Of a DNA stretch of 64,000 nt, positions 1-8,691 are shown piece after piece. Source of the DNA: Corallincola holothuriorum (lineage in GTDB: Bacteria > Pseudomonadota > Gammaproteobacteria > Enterobacterales > Neiellaceae); the NCBI RefSeq assembly GCF_003336225.1, contig NZ_QPID01000007.1:173501-237500 (forward strand), given 5' to 3'. Under the pieces are notes generated by a model. It was not told the origin of the DNA. It saw only the letters and a list, made by a program, of their open reading frames with translations, and searched no databases. A program made the position numbers and the translations under genes. Positions within the stretch are counted from its first letter, which is position 1, and each line of letters begins with the position of its first letter.

Positions 1-1725
1 TTAACCGCTAAAGAGGTGGAGCAGCTGGCACTGGATGGCTTCTTTCCCCTAGTCGACAGTACTGCTTACCCACAGCAACGTAAAGGTGCTTTAGTACAAA
101 CAGGATTGCCCTATCCTGCTGACGCAGCGATCACCCGCCACCTGGCAGCTTTTCTTGCGCCGCACATCAAACAGACCGGGATCACGCCAGACACCCTGCT
201 GCTCAATGGCAGCCCGTTTCATAGCCCACAGCTACGCCAGCGTTTAATCGCACAGCTACAACAGTGGTCAGAACGGCCAATTACTCTGCTGGAGAATCCC
301 GCACCGGACCTGGCAGTTGCCCGCGGCGCGGCTTACTACGGCTGGTTAAGACAACAAAAACAGCAACTGATCCGGAGCGACAGCGCCCGCAGTTACTTCG
401 CCATTGTCGACAGCCAAAGTGGTAAACAGGCTTTTTGTATTCTGCCCAAAGGTAGCGCAACAGATCATAGCCAGACTCTTAGCACACCGGATTTCACCCT
501 CACGTGCGGTGAGCCGGTGCAATTTGAGATCGCCAGTGACCACGGTGCCACACGCTATCAACTCGGCCAACGCATTGCTGACAGCCACCAACTGCACCAC
601 CTACCCAAACTCACCACTGAGCTAGCGGGTAGCGGCATGGTGAACGTCAGACTTAGCACCCGACTGACCGAGCTAGGACAGCTGGCTGTCGCTTGTCAGG
701 CGATTGATGAACCCACGCAACAGTGGCCGATCAGTTTTAACCTCCGCGCCCATGAACAGGCAGACATAGCCCCAGCTTGTCAAAGCACACCAGCGGCCGC
801 ATTCAAGCTTATTCATCAAGTATTCGGTAGCAGCAAAGCTGTACTCAATGTCTCTGAGCTACGCAATCAGCTGGAGAAACAGCTGGGAAAACGCGACAAC
901 TGGAGTGCCGATACCGCTAGGCATTTGGCCGATCAATTACTGGAAACTGCCGGTAAGCGCCGCCGTAGCCTAAAACATGAACGGATCTGGTTTAATCTTA
1001 GTGGCTATTGCCTGCGCCCCGGCAGCGGTATGCCCAATGACAATCAGCGGATCTCACAGCTGTGGCAGCTATATACTAGCGGCTTGCAGTATCAACAAGA
1101 AAATCAAGGCTGGCGCGAATGGTGGGTGCTTTGGCGTCGCGTTGTTGCCGGTCTAAATGACGAACAGCAAGCCACATTACTTGATGATATCGGCATGGTA
1201 TTGGTGCCGGGATATGCCCGCAGCGCAGGTAATAAGCCACGCCAACAAGCAGGTATCGAAGAGCGGATTCGCTTAATCGGCGCGCTAGAGCGGATCCCGG
1301 TGGAAGTCAAAACGGAAGTGGGCAATCTGCTATTGGATAAATTGCAAAAGCAGGATGAATTAGCAGCTTCCTCCTGGGCGTTGGCCAGAATCGGCGCCCG
1401 CCGACTTGCCTATGCCACGCCAGAATTTCGGATCACTGCAGACGTTGTCAGTGAATGGTTGCAAACCCTACTCACTCTGGATTGGAAACAACACCCACAA
1501 CTCTGCTTTCCAGCGGTTACTATGGCTCAGCCTACCGACAGCGCATTTGCAGTGAATGACGACTTACGCCGCCAAGTGAGCGATAAACTGCGGCGCGGCC
1601 GCCGCAACGAGGGCTGGTTACGCTGGTTGTCCGACGACGCAGATCAAGCCGGTGACCAGCAACAGATCTGGGGAGACAGCCTCCCCAGTGGGCTACGACT
1701 AGCAGATGCCGAGAATAGAAAATAG
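1..1725 (+). CDS. Hsp70-family (DnaK-like) protein, 3' part
   Basis: The reading frame is open from base 1, so the gene starts upstream of the window and only about 574 C-terminal residues are present; the GTG at 16 is not a likely start. Near the N-terminus of the visible part, LLNGSPF and, about 35 residues later, PDLAVARGAAYYG resemble the adenosine-binding and last glycine motif of the Hsp70/actin ATPase fold. The remaining roughly 450 residues are Arg/Gln-rich and mostly helical-looking and do not resemble a DnaK substrate-binding domain; this matches my recollection of long proteobacterial Hsp70-like proteins with a DUF3731-type C-terminus. The role is presumably ATP-dependent chaperone-like and cytoplasmic, but the client is unknown. 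A hairpin follows the stop directly. Confidence 0.75.
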   Translation, partial: LTAKEVEQLALDGFFPLVDSTAYPQQRKGALVQTGLPYPADAAITRHLAAFLAPHIKQTGITPDTLLLNGSPFHSPQLRQRLIAQLQQWSERPITLLENPAPDLAVARGAAYYGWLRQQKQQLIRSDSARSYFAIVDSQSGKQAFCILPKGSATDHSQTLSTPDFTLTCGEPVQFEIASDHGATRYQLGQRIADSHQLHHLPKLTTELAGSGMVNVRLSTRLTELGQLAVACQAIDEPTQQWPISFNLRAHEQADIAPACQSTPAAAFKLIHQVFGSSKAVLNVSELRNQLEKQLGKRDNWSADTARHLADQLLETAGKRRRSLKHERIWFNLSGYCLRPGSGMPNDNQRISQLWQLYTSGLQYQQENQGWREWWVLWRRVVAGLNDEQQATLLDDIGMVLVPGYARSAGNKPRQQAGIEERIRLIGALERIPVEVKTEVGNLLLDKLQKQDELAASSWALARIGARRLAYATPEFRITADVVSEWLQTLLTLDWKQHPQLCFPAVTMAQPTDSAFAVNDDLRRQVSDKLRRGRRNEGWLRWLSDDADQAGDQQQIWGDSLPSGLRLADAENRK

Positions 1726-1726
1726 C

Positions 1727-1750
1727 AACGCCAGTGTCAGCCTGGCGTTT
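1727..1750 (+). terminator. Hairpin after Hsp70-like gene
   Basis: AACGCCAG (1727-1734) pairs perfectly with CTGGCGTT (1742-1749) around a 7-base loop, starting two bases after the stop codon. The T-run is short (TTT), so termination may be weak. Confidence 0.55.
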
Positions 1751-1965
1751 AAAGATATTGATCCAGAGCCCCCTAAACAACAAACAGGTTGTCAGCCCCA
1801 TCTATCCTTATTACAAGCCAGATCACAGCTTCACACTGGTGCCTCAGCGATGGGCTTAGAGACAAACAACGAGTAGTAGGCGCTATTGCCTATGCAGGCA
1901 ACGCAGCTAGTAAAATAGTTTATAAAAGCTCATTATTCTTGGTGCAGATCTACCAGGAGCAAGTA

Positions 1966-2532
1966 ATGACCGAATACGAAAAGATGCTTAACGGCGAGCT
2001 GTTTAATGGCGGCGATGCCGAAGTGGCGCGAGTACGAGATAACGCCTTTACCCTGCTCAAACAGATCAATCATCACGGCATATTTAACAAATCTAAAAAG
2101 CTATTTCGGCAGCTGCTGGGCGAGCTAGGCCAAGGCTCAATTATCACTCCCCCGTTTCGCTGCGAGTTTGGCCAGCAGATCCGTTTGGGCGAACGCACCT
2201 TTCTCAATATGAACGTATTGATGCTTGATGGTGCGACCATCACGTTAGGCAATCACGTCTTGGTGGGCCCCAATGTGCAGTTTTATACCGCGTCACACTC
2301 TATGGATTATGAGAGCCGTCGCCGCTGGGAAACCTTTTGCAAACCGATCACGGTGGAAGACGATGTTTGGATCGGCGGTAATGTAGTGATCAACCAAGGC
2401 GTCACCATAGGCGCACGTTCAATTATTGCTGCTAATTCAGTGATTAATCACGATGTTCCTGCCGACACTTTGGTTGGCGGCGCACCCGCTCGGGTGATAC
2501 GCAGTCTGCTAGAGAAGACGCAAGAAAAGTAG
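1966..2532 (+). CDS. Maltose/galactoside O-acetyltransferase-like hexapeptide acetyltransferase
   Basis: A 188-residue protein of the left-handed beta-helix acetyltransferase family that transfers acetyl from acetyl-CoA to a sugar hydroxyl. It begins MTEYEKMLNGELFN, the typical Maa/LacA N-terminal helix motif. It then shows hexapeptide repeats, the catalytic-His region FYTASHSMD, the loop DDVWIGGNVVINQGVTIG, and the family ending VGGAPARVIR. Length matches the usual 180-200 residues. The frame is open further upstream to 1789, but ATG 1966 is preceded by AGGAG at 1955-1959 with a 6-base spacer, and homology starts there. It may detoxify surplus sugars; the true acceptor is not readable from sequence. 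It is monocistronic, convergent with the GGDEF-EAL gene 15 bases downstream. Confidence 0.88.
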   Translation: MTEYEKMLNGELFNGGDAEVARVRDNAFTLLKQINHHGIFNKSKKLFRQLLGELGQGSIITPPFRCEFGQQIRLGERTFLNMNVLMLDGATITLGNHVLVGPNVQFYTASHSMDYESRRRWETFCKPITVEDDVWIGGNVVINQGVTIGARSIIAANSVINHDVPADTLVGGAPARVIRSLLEKTQEK

Positions 2533-2547
2533 TGGCTGTGCAACACA

Positions 2548-5430
2548 TTAGCGGCGAGCAGCTAGCCACTGCTCAAAGTCATACACCGACATCGGTTTGG
2601 CAAACAGATAGCCCTGATAAATAGTGCAACCAAGTTTCTTCAAGCGGATCGCCTGTCGGTCATACTCCACGCCTTCGGCCACCACATGTAAATCCATATT
2701 CCGGCCGATAGCGATCATCGATTCCGTTAGCGGTGAGCTGTCGCTGCTCTGCAACTCATCAATAAACGCTTTATCTATCTTCAAAATATCAATGGGCAGA
2801 TCACGTAAATAGGCCAACGAGGAGTATCCGGTGCCAAAGTCATCCATGGCTATCTGGATCCCTAATGAGCGCAGTCGTTTGAATTTTTTAATGGTGTCCT
2901 CAACATCAACAAGGATCCCTGTCTCGGTGAGCTCCAAAGTGATCATTGCCGGATCTACGTCACCGATCCGGATCATTGATTCAAGGTGTTCAACAAAATT
3001 GGGCAAGGCAAACTGCCAGGGCGAAACATTGATAGAAAGGTGACCAGCAAACGGCAACCCTTTGGCCAACCAACCTTTCAGTTGCGCTAACGCCTCTTGC
3101 AACACCCAATCACCTAACGCGTGGATCAAACCCGACTCTTCGGCGATAGGGATAAACTCTGCTGGAGAAACAAAACCAAGCTCAGGATCATGCCAACGCA
3201 ACAGTGCCTCGGCACCAAACATCTGGCCGTCGGCGGTCAGTTGTGGCTGGTAATACAAACTCAATTGATCAGCATGCAGTGCTTTCTTCAATGCATTCTG
3301 GATCACCAGTCGATTCTTCGCCTCATTTTCCAGCTCAACTTGATAAACAACATGCCTGTTGCGCCCCGCTTTCTTTGCTTGGTATAGCGCCAGCTCCGCG
3401 TGACGCAGCACATCCAATGGTGTCTGCTCTAACTGAGGAAAGGCACACACACCAATGCTGGCACCAATATCGATCAGGTGATCGCCGACTTGTAATGGCT
3501 GATTCACTAGCTCGGCCAGTTGCTCTACATAAACGGGCTCACTGTTGTACTCATCAACCAGTACAAATTCATCCCCGCCAACACGGGAGATAAATAGATT
3601 ATCAGCAAAAGTAACGCGCAGCTGCTTAGCTAAGGCGCGAAGTACTTCATCACCAACGTCATGCCCTAATACATCATTGATGTTCTTAAAATGATCCATA
3701 TCGAGCAGATAGAGTGAAGCAAGCTTCCCGCTTCGGCGCAGCCGCTTAATTAATACACCCACCCGCTCATAGGTCAGCGCGCGGTTTGGCAATAACGTGA
3801 GGTAATCTTCGTAGGCCATGCGTCGCATCTGGCTTTCGGCTGCACGACGTTGTAATTCAGCTCCCGCACGCGCAGCAAAAATCTCCAAAATATTCTGTAC
3901 GGTATCTGTATGCCGCAGGGGCTTGGTGTCGAGAATAACGACTAAGCCTAAAGGTTTACCCTCTTCATCAAACATTGGCGCACCAATGTAGCTTTCGATC
4001 CCCATTTCAATCAAAAGGTGATCATCCGGAAACAGGTGCTGAACGTTGTTCGGGTAACAGCAAATATCGTTGCCCACTACATTCGCACAGGGAGTACCAA
4101 CCAGCTCATAAGAAAAGTTGTTACTGATCTTACCGTCAACCGACAGTGCTAATGTCGACACTTGCGAATACTGCTCGTCCAGTAACCCAATAAACGCATA
4201 TTTGGCATCAAATAACTTGGTTAACTGCACCACCATCTTGTCGTAAAAATCATTGCCAGTGCCGCTGGCCACCCCTTCAGCTATCTGCCGCAAGCTGTCC
4301 GTATATAGATGGCGTTCAGACGCATCCTCACAAATGATGGCAATGTTCTGAGGGCTTCCAGCCGGAGAGTTAATCACAAACAGCCTGAACTTAAGCCAAC
4401 ATTCGTTCTCCTTCGTCAACGCCATTGCAGCAGGAAACTGGTTGCTGGGCACATCGGGCAACCAAATAGCACCCTGCGCAGATATATTCTCACTGGATAG
4501 ATCCGTCTCTGGATAAAGCGCGCTTAGCTGCGCAATCATATTGATGCCAAGCTGTTCCTCTCGCCAGAATGTTTGGCTGGTGGCATTCTGTTTAATCACC
4601 TCACCATCCAATGAAGTGATGACAATGGGCACAGGGGACTGATAAACCACTTGCGCCAGTTGTAGACGTGAAGCCTGATGGCGTGCGCTCTCCACTTGTG
4701 TCTGCTGCAGTACATCGGCCTGTTGTTTCATCGTAGTGCGCTGTTGACGGGCCTCATGCGCCAAGTTAATGCTGATCATCACGATGATGATTAACATGCC
4801 AAAGCCAACAACATAAACAAAATCTATCACGCCACTATCTATCAACGCGCCAACAGCAGCGCCGATAAATAGCAGCAGTATGCCAACACCAAATAGCCAG
4901 CTTTTTCGCCATGCGCCTGCATGCAACAGATCAACAAACCGCCTCAATGCCCATGCTAAAAACAACACGCCAAAAGCATGAACCACTATCCCGTATGGGG
5001 ATTGCTCAGCGTGCAAGCGCACCAATGACTCACTTGCAACTACCGATTCAATAAGGCCATGAACCTGGCTAAAGCGCACACCAAAAGGCTCGAGCAGGTT
5101 TAAAGCGAAGATCAGCAAAGAAAGCAAAGAGATAGCCGTCAGCACAACCAAAGAGAGAGGGCGTTTGGTGTAATACTCGATAAACAGATAAAAAGTGGGA
5201 TACAGTAAAGTGATGGCAGCAACTTGCAGTTTCAGTGCTAAAACAGCATCCGCCACAGAATCTGCTGAATGATAAAAATAGGTAGATACTTGAAAACAGG
5301 CAGCCAGAAAACAGAGCACAGCACAGACAAGGTACAGTTGCCTACGCTCACCGTAGATAGCCATCAGTAGCGCATTTAACGCTGCAAACCCCATGGCCCC
5401 AGCAGTAATGATGTAGCTTAATAAGATCAA
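2548..5430 (-). CDS. Membrane GGDEF-EAL cyclic-di-GMP protein with 7TM, PAS and GAF domains
   Basis: A 960-residue sensor. Residues 1-225 hold about seven hydrophobic segments resembling the 7TM histidine-kinase N-terminal sensor, then a short coiled coil, a PAS-like domain (about 255-370), a GAF domain (about 385-520), GGDEF (about 535-695) and EAL (about 715-955). The GGDEF signature is intact at about 617 (RVGGDEF), while the RxxD inhibitory I-site expected a few residues before it is not present. The EAL signature is intact at 741-743 (EALLRW), followed by the DDFGTGYSSL loop and QGYLFAKP, so phosphodiesterase activity is likely and cyclase activity possible. The start used is a TTG at 5430; an ATG lies 12 codons later at 5394, and no strong ribosome-binding site separates them. 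Confidence 0.9.
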   Translation of the reverse strand: MILLSYIITAGAMGFAALNALLMAIYGERRQLYLVCAVLCFLAACFQVSTYFYHSADSVADAVLALKLQVAAITLLYPTFYLFIEYYTKRPLSLVVLTAISLLSLLIFALNLLEPFGVRFSQVHGLIESVVASESLVRLHAEQSPYGIVVHAFGVLFLAWALRRFVDLLHAGAWRKSWLFGVGILLLFIGAAVGALIDSGVIDFVYVVGFGMLIIIVMISINLAHEARQQRTTMKQQADVLQQTQVESARHQASRLQLAQVVYQSPVPIVITSLDGEVIKQNATSQTFWREEQLGINMIAQLSALYPETDLSSENISAQGAIWLPDVPSNQFPAAMALTKENECWLKFRLFVINSPAGSPQNIAIICEDASERHLYTDSLRQIAEGVASGTGNDFYDKMVVQLTKLFDAKYAFIGLLDEQYSQVSTLALSVDGKISNNFSYELVGTPCANVVGNDICCYPNNVQHLFPDDHLLIEMGIESYIGAPMFDEEGKPLGLVVILDTKPLRHTDTVQNILEIFAARAGAELQRRAAESQMRRMAYEDYLTLLPNRALTYERVGVLIKRLRRSGKLASLYLLDMDHFKNINDVLGHDVGDEVLRALAKQLRVTFADNLFISRVGGDEFVLVDEYNSEPVYVEQLAELVNQPLQVGDHLIDIGASIGVCAFPQLEQTPLDVLRHAELALYQAKKAGRNRHVVYQVELENEAKNRLVIQNALKKALHADQLSLYYQPQLTADGQMFGAEALLRWHDPELGFVSPAEFIPIAEESGLIHALGDWVLQEALAQLKGWLAKGLPFAGHLSINVSPWQFALPNFVEHLESMIRIGDVDPAMITLELTETGILVDVEDTIKKFKRLRSLGIQIAMDDFGTGYSSLAYLRDLPIDILKIDKAFIDELQSSDSSPLTESMIAIGRNMDLHVVAEGVEYDRQAIRLKKLGCTIYQGYLFAKPMSVYDFEQWLAARR

Positions 5431-5625
5431 AGAGTAATAGGCCTACGCATTCATCAACCAGCAAACTGGTTTTATTTGCTAATCACCTAATTCAATATGA
5501 GATAGCAGCAAGCATTACGCAAATGCACCTGATCATAGTGGGAGCTAATTCAAACCGCGCAAGGCACAACATGCAGAGTGACTGCACTCACCTCGGATAT
5601 CCTTCATAAGTGCAGCGACAAAGCC

Positions 5626-7350
5626 TCAACCAGTGTTGTCATTGACTGAATGCGCTTCCTGTTGTGCCTGAAATGCTGCCACCGCCTGCTGAATAGTGTC
5701 GAACTCGTAATCACTGTATTTTTTCTTCGCCTCAACAAACCAGTTAGAGTGAAAGTGTCTGCGCAAGTTGCGTTTAGCCTGAGCATGAGCCAATACAATA
5801 CCTTCGCTCGCTAGCTGCTCGCGAAACTCTCGATATTTCAGCAGCGCTGTGCCATCAATGATATTCACCGGGCTGGCATCCACCACCACCCAATGCACCG
5901 GCTGTTTGGCTTTCGCTATCAAGTAGCGAACCCGCTCGCAGAAATAGTCGATATTAAAAAACAGTAGATTTGAATCGAAACGGTAAAGCAGTACACCGGG
6001 ACACGTCACCGCCCCCGGAAAATCATTAATATCGTGATAGCCCTTAACGCCCTCTTTCTGTCCCAGCACCGAATCCTTCGGCTTTGCTCCAACCGACAAC
6101 AACCAAAGTAACGACAACACAACGGCCAGCAAGACACCGTCAAGCACACCAAGTATCAACACCCCCAGCGTGGTGATCACCGAAACGGCAAACTCTTTAC
6201 TACTCATCTGGTACAGCACCCGCAACGAGTCGAAATCAAACAACCCCACGGCAGACACCATGATGACGGCCGCCAACCCCGCTATCGGTACAGACGCTAA
6301 CGGGCCAGTAGCAAAGAACAGGATCAACAGCATAGCGATCGCCGCTACAATACCGACTAGCTGCGTCTTCCCGCCCATCGCATTATTCACTGCAGTCCGA
6401 GAGTCGGCCCCGGTCACAGGGAAGCCCTGTGCCAAACCGCTTGCCAAGTTACAGGCACCAAAAGCAATTAACTCTTGATTAGGGGCGATCTGATAGCGAT
6501 TGCGGCTAGCAAAGCTCTTTGCCGTTAACACCCCGCTAGTAAAACTGATCAATACAAGCCCTGCCGCGTCCCGAAACAGATCCCTGTAGATCTCAATATC
6601 AAATATCGCCCAATGTGCCGAAGGCAACCCCCCTGGGATCTCTCCGAGCACAGCAACGCCCCGCTGCCCCAGTTGCAGCCCCATCACGGCAACAATACCG
6701 ACAACAACCACCACCATGGCGCTGGGTACCAAAGGAACAAATCGGCGCACCATGAGTAATAAAATCAATAAACTAACAGCCAAGATGGTTGTTACCGGAT
6801 CGGCATTTGTCACTTGGATAAAAAACTCAGGGAGCTGCTCCCCAATCCCACCGCCAGCGCTCTGGTAACCAAAAAATTTAGGCAGTTGACCGACAATAAT
6901 AATCAAGGCGATACCGTTGAGATAGCCAGTCAGTACGGGTTGCGACAGGAAGTTCGCAATGAAGCCCATGCGGCCAATGCCCGCCACCACAAACATCACA
7001 CCCGTCATTAATGTCAATACCACCATCATCGCCAGATACTGATCGCTGTTACCGTTCGCCAGCGGTGCCAAGCTGGCGGCGACCATGATGCAGGTAGCGG
7101 CATCAGGGCCAGTCATCAACTGGCGAGAGGACCCAAACAGGGCATAGGCTAACAGAGGAAATATCGCGGAATAGATACCCACAACCGGGGGAACGCCAGC
7201 CAAGCTGGCATAGGCAATACCGACCGGCAAAGCAATTGCGGCGACCGAAAGCCCCGCGGTCATATCACGACTAAGCCATTGCCGCTGATACCCTTTCAAA
7301 CTCGCTAGTCCTGGCAACCAGCGTGTTACACCCTTAGATCTAGCATGCAT
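5626..7350 (-). CDS. SulP-family inorganic anion transporter with STAS domain
   Basis: A 574-residue inner-membrane transporter (SLC26/SulP), about 550-600 residues being usual. The N-terminus carries the family segments DMTAGLSVAAIALPVGIAYA and GIYSAIFPLLAYALFGSSRQ. About 10-14 hydrophobic segments extend to residue 430, and the PVTGADSRTAVNN stretch is characteristic. A cytoplasmic STAS domain occupies about 450-555 (LLYRFDSNLLFFN, VVDASPVNIIDGTAL). The substrate may be sulfate, bicarbonate or an organic anion; sequence alone does not decide. ATG 7350 has GGAGG seven bases upstream. Monocistronic by spacing; no carbonic anhydrase or sulfate-assimilation gene is adjacent. Confidence 0.9.
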   Translation of the reverse strand: MHARSKGVTRWLPGLASLKGYQRQWLSRDMTAGLSVAAIALPVGIAYASLAGVPPVVGIYSAIFPLLAYALFGSSRQLMTGPDAATCIMVAASLAPLANGNSDQYLAMMVVLTLMTGVMFVVAGIGRMGFIANFLSQPVLTGYLNGIALIIIVGQLPKFFGYQSAGGGIGEQLPEFFIQVTNADPVTTILAVSLLILLLMVRRFVPLVPSAMVVVVVGIVAVMGLQLGQRGVAVLGEIPGGLPSAHWAIFDIEIYRDLFRDAAGLVLISFTSGVLTAKSFASRNRYQIAPNQELIAFGACNLASGLAQGFPVTGADSRTAVNNAMGGKTQLVGIVAAIAMLLILFFATGPLASVPIAGLAAVIMVSAVGLFDFDSLRVLYQMSSKEFAVSVITTLGVLILGVLDGVLLAVVLSLLWLLSVGAKPKDSVLGQKEGVKGYHDINDFPGAVTCPGVLLYRFDSNLLFFNIDYFCERVRYLIAKAKQPVHWVVVDASPVNIIDGTALLKYREFREQLASEGIVLAHAQAKRNLRRHFHSNWFVEAKKKYSDYEFDTIQQAVAAFQAQQEAHSVNDNTG

Positions 7351-7540
7351 CGATGCGCCTCCATGACTCGGTCAATGTCTTTAAATACTAGAATAGAATG
7401 CTGGCAACCGGTGTGACTTTGATCCGCCTGCTAACACCTAATTTTAGATTTAATCGGCGGCACCAATACCTGCTCGCTGAACGCTATCGCAATGGTTACT
7501 GGGAGTCAGGTTGGGGTAACGGATTGTGGCCTCTCAACCG

Positions 7541-8059
7541 TTACTCAACCACACTAGCAACAAGCTGAATAAAGGCATTTGGCGTAGGTTCGCATCCCTC
7601 TCCGCGGTTAAGGTGATTGTCGTCTGCCCACTCACAAAATACTGTCATTTCTTTCTCGTCAGTAGGCTCTCCTAGCTCCAAGACAAAATAGCGATAACTT
7701 GGTTTTTCCACCTGTTCTAACGACGCAAGCGGTTCCGTCAATACCACCAGAATCATCATGGCTTCAACGATCGCCCGTGCTGCAGGCATCTCAATCAGTA
7801 GCGTCGGGTAGTCCCCAATTTTCAGGGGCGTAACAGCCAGCTCTGCGATATCAAGATCTACCGAAGCCTCCCCTTCACACTGCTGGCATACTTTCTCCCA
7901 CAGCATATCGACAACAGCTTGCGAGTCAGACGCCATCACGCGAAAGAACTGCTCAGGATCTGAATCACAAAAGTAACGAAAGGCAATATGCGCCAGGGTG
8001 TAATGATGGGCTCTAGGTTCATCAAGCAAGACGGCTTTTTTCTTTTTATTCCAAAACAT
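7541..8059 (-). CDS. Hypothetical acidic cytoplasmic protein
   Basis: A 172-residue protein I do not recognise. It starts MFWNKKKKAV, followed by an acidic, helix-rich body with a hydrophobic stretch around AIVEAMMILVVLTEP and a C-terminal part rich in Glu and Asp. No signal peptide and no clear catalytic motif are visible. ATG 8059 has AGGAA about 8 bases upstream and is preferred over the TTG directly before it. The next gene upstream on the same strand (8157-8507) ends about 100 bases away, so the two could form a small operon. Coding potential is supported by length, start signal and composition. Confidence 0.65.
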   Translation of the reverse strand: MFWNKKKKAVLLDEPRAHHYTLAHIAFRYFCDSDPEQFFRVMASDSQAVVDMLWEKVCQQCEGEASVDLDIAELAVTPLKIGDYPTLLIEMPAARAIVEAMMILVVLTEPLASLEQVEKPSYRYFVLELGEPTDEKEMTVFCEWADDNHLNRGEGCEPTPNAFIQLVASVVE

Positions 8060-8156
8060 CAAGCGTTTCCTTTAATGTCACATGCATTCAGATAAAACGA
8101 ATCTGCCCCTTAAAAGGGGCAGAACATAGCGTTTGAAATAAAACAAATAGCAGAGC

Positions 8157-8507
8157 TCAGTCACCACCTCCGCAGTCAGAGCCTGAGCCTCCTCCTGAGT
8201 CACTGCTTGAATCGGTACTGCCACATATTTCAAAAATGGAAGAGGAATACAGCACCTCTCGTAATGATGACAATGCAACGCCAACAAGCAGTAGGCCCAT
8301 AACGAGCAGGTGATTATCTATATGGTAAAGATAAGCTGAGGCAGCCACCGTAAGGCAATTACCGAGCCAACCCCAAAACACGGACTCGCCCCACCGCGCA
8401 GCTAAAACAAGCAGGAGGCACACCCCACACATCCACAAATGTCCTTTCACCGCGCCAATAAAGGCCAAAGCAAACATGACATAACTCACTAACGCTGTGA
8501 TCCGCAT
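8157..8507 (-). CDS. Small membrane protein with Gly/Ser/Asp/Cys tail
   Basis: A 116-residue protein with about three or four hydrophobic segments (residues 3-20, 24-40, 47-61, 67-83). A low-complexity tail follows, ending DSGGGSGSDCGGGD with a single Cys. Glycine/cysteine-rich tails after short membrane domains occur in other poorly described bacterial membrane proteins (for example TIGR04222-type), but I cannot assign a family. ATG 8507 has GGAGCC upstream and a purine run directly before it. It precedes the acidic unknown at 7541-8059 on the same strand. Confidence 0.6.
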   Translation of the reverse strand: MRITALVSYVMFALAFIGAVKGHLWMCGVCLLLVLAARWGESVFWGWLGNCLTVAASAYLYHIDNHLLVMGLLLVGVALSSLREVLYSSSIFEICGSTDSSSDSGGGSGSDCGGGD

Positions 8508-8691
8508 CCTTTCCGGCTCCTATACTGCCCGCAAGAAAAACCGATCGGGCACAATAATGAATTCCATTTGTAATCGAACTATTGTCGTGAATTCACGCCA
8601 TACGCTCAACACAGTTGGTAGATAAATGTGAAATAGAAAAGACTCACTGACAACGGCACGATACAAGGCCAGCAAGTGCTCTCTGTGTGAT

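Noticed and set aside
1789..1965. 59-residue N-terminal extension of the acetyltransferase frame
   Set aside because: Not protein-like and not in homologous N-termini; a good ribosome-binding site precedes ATG 1966.
3204..3593. 129-residue plus-strand frame inside the GGDEF-EAL gene
   Set aside because: Antisense shadow of a strongly supported gene, with no start signal.
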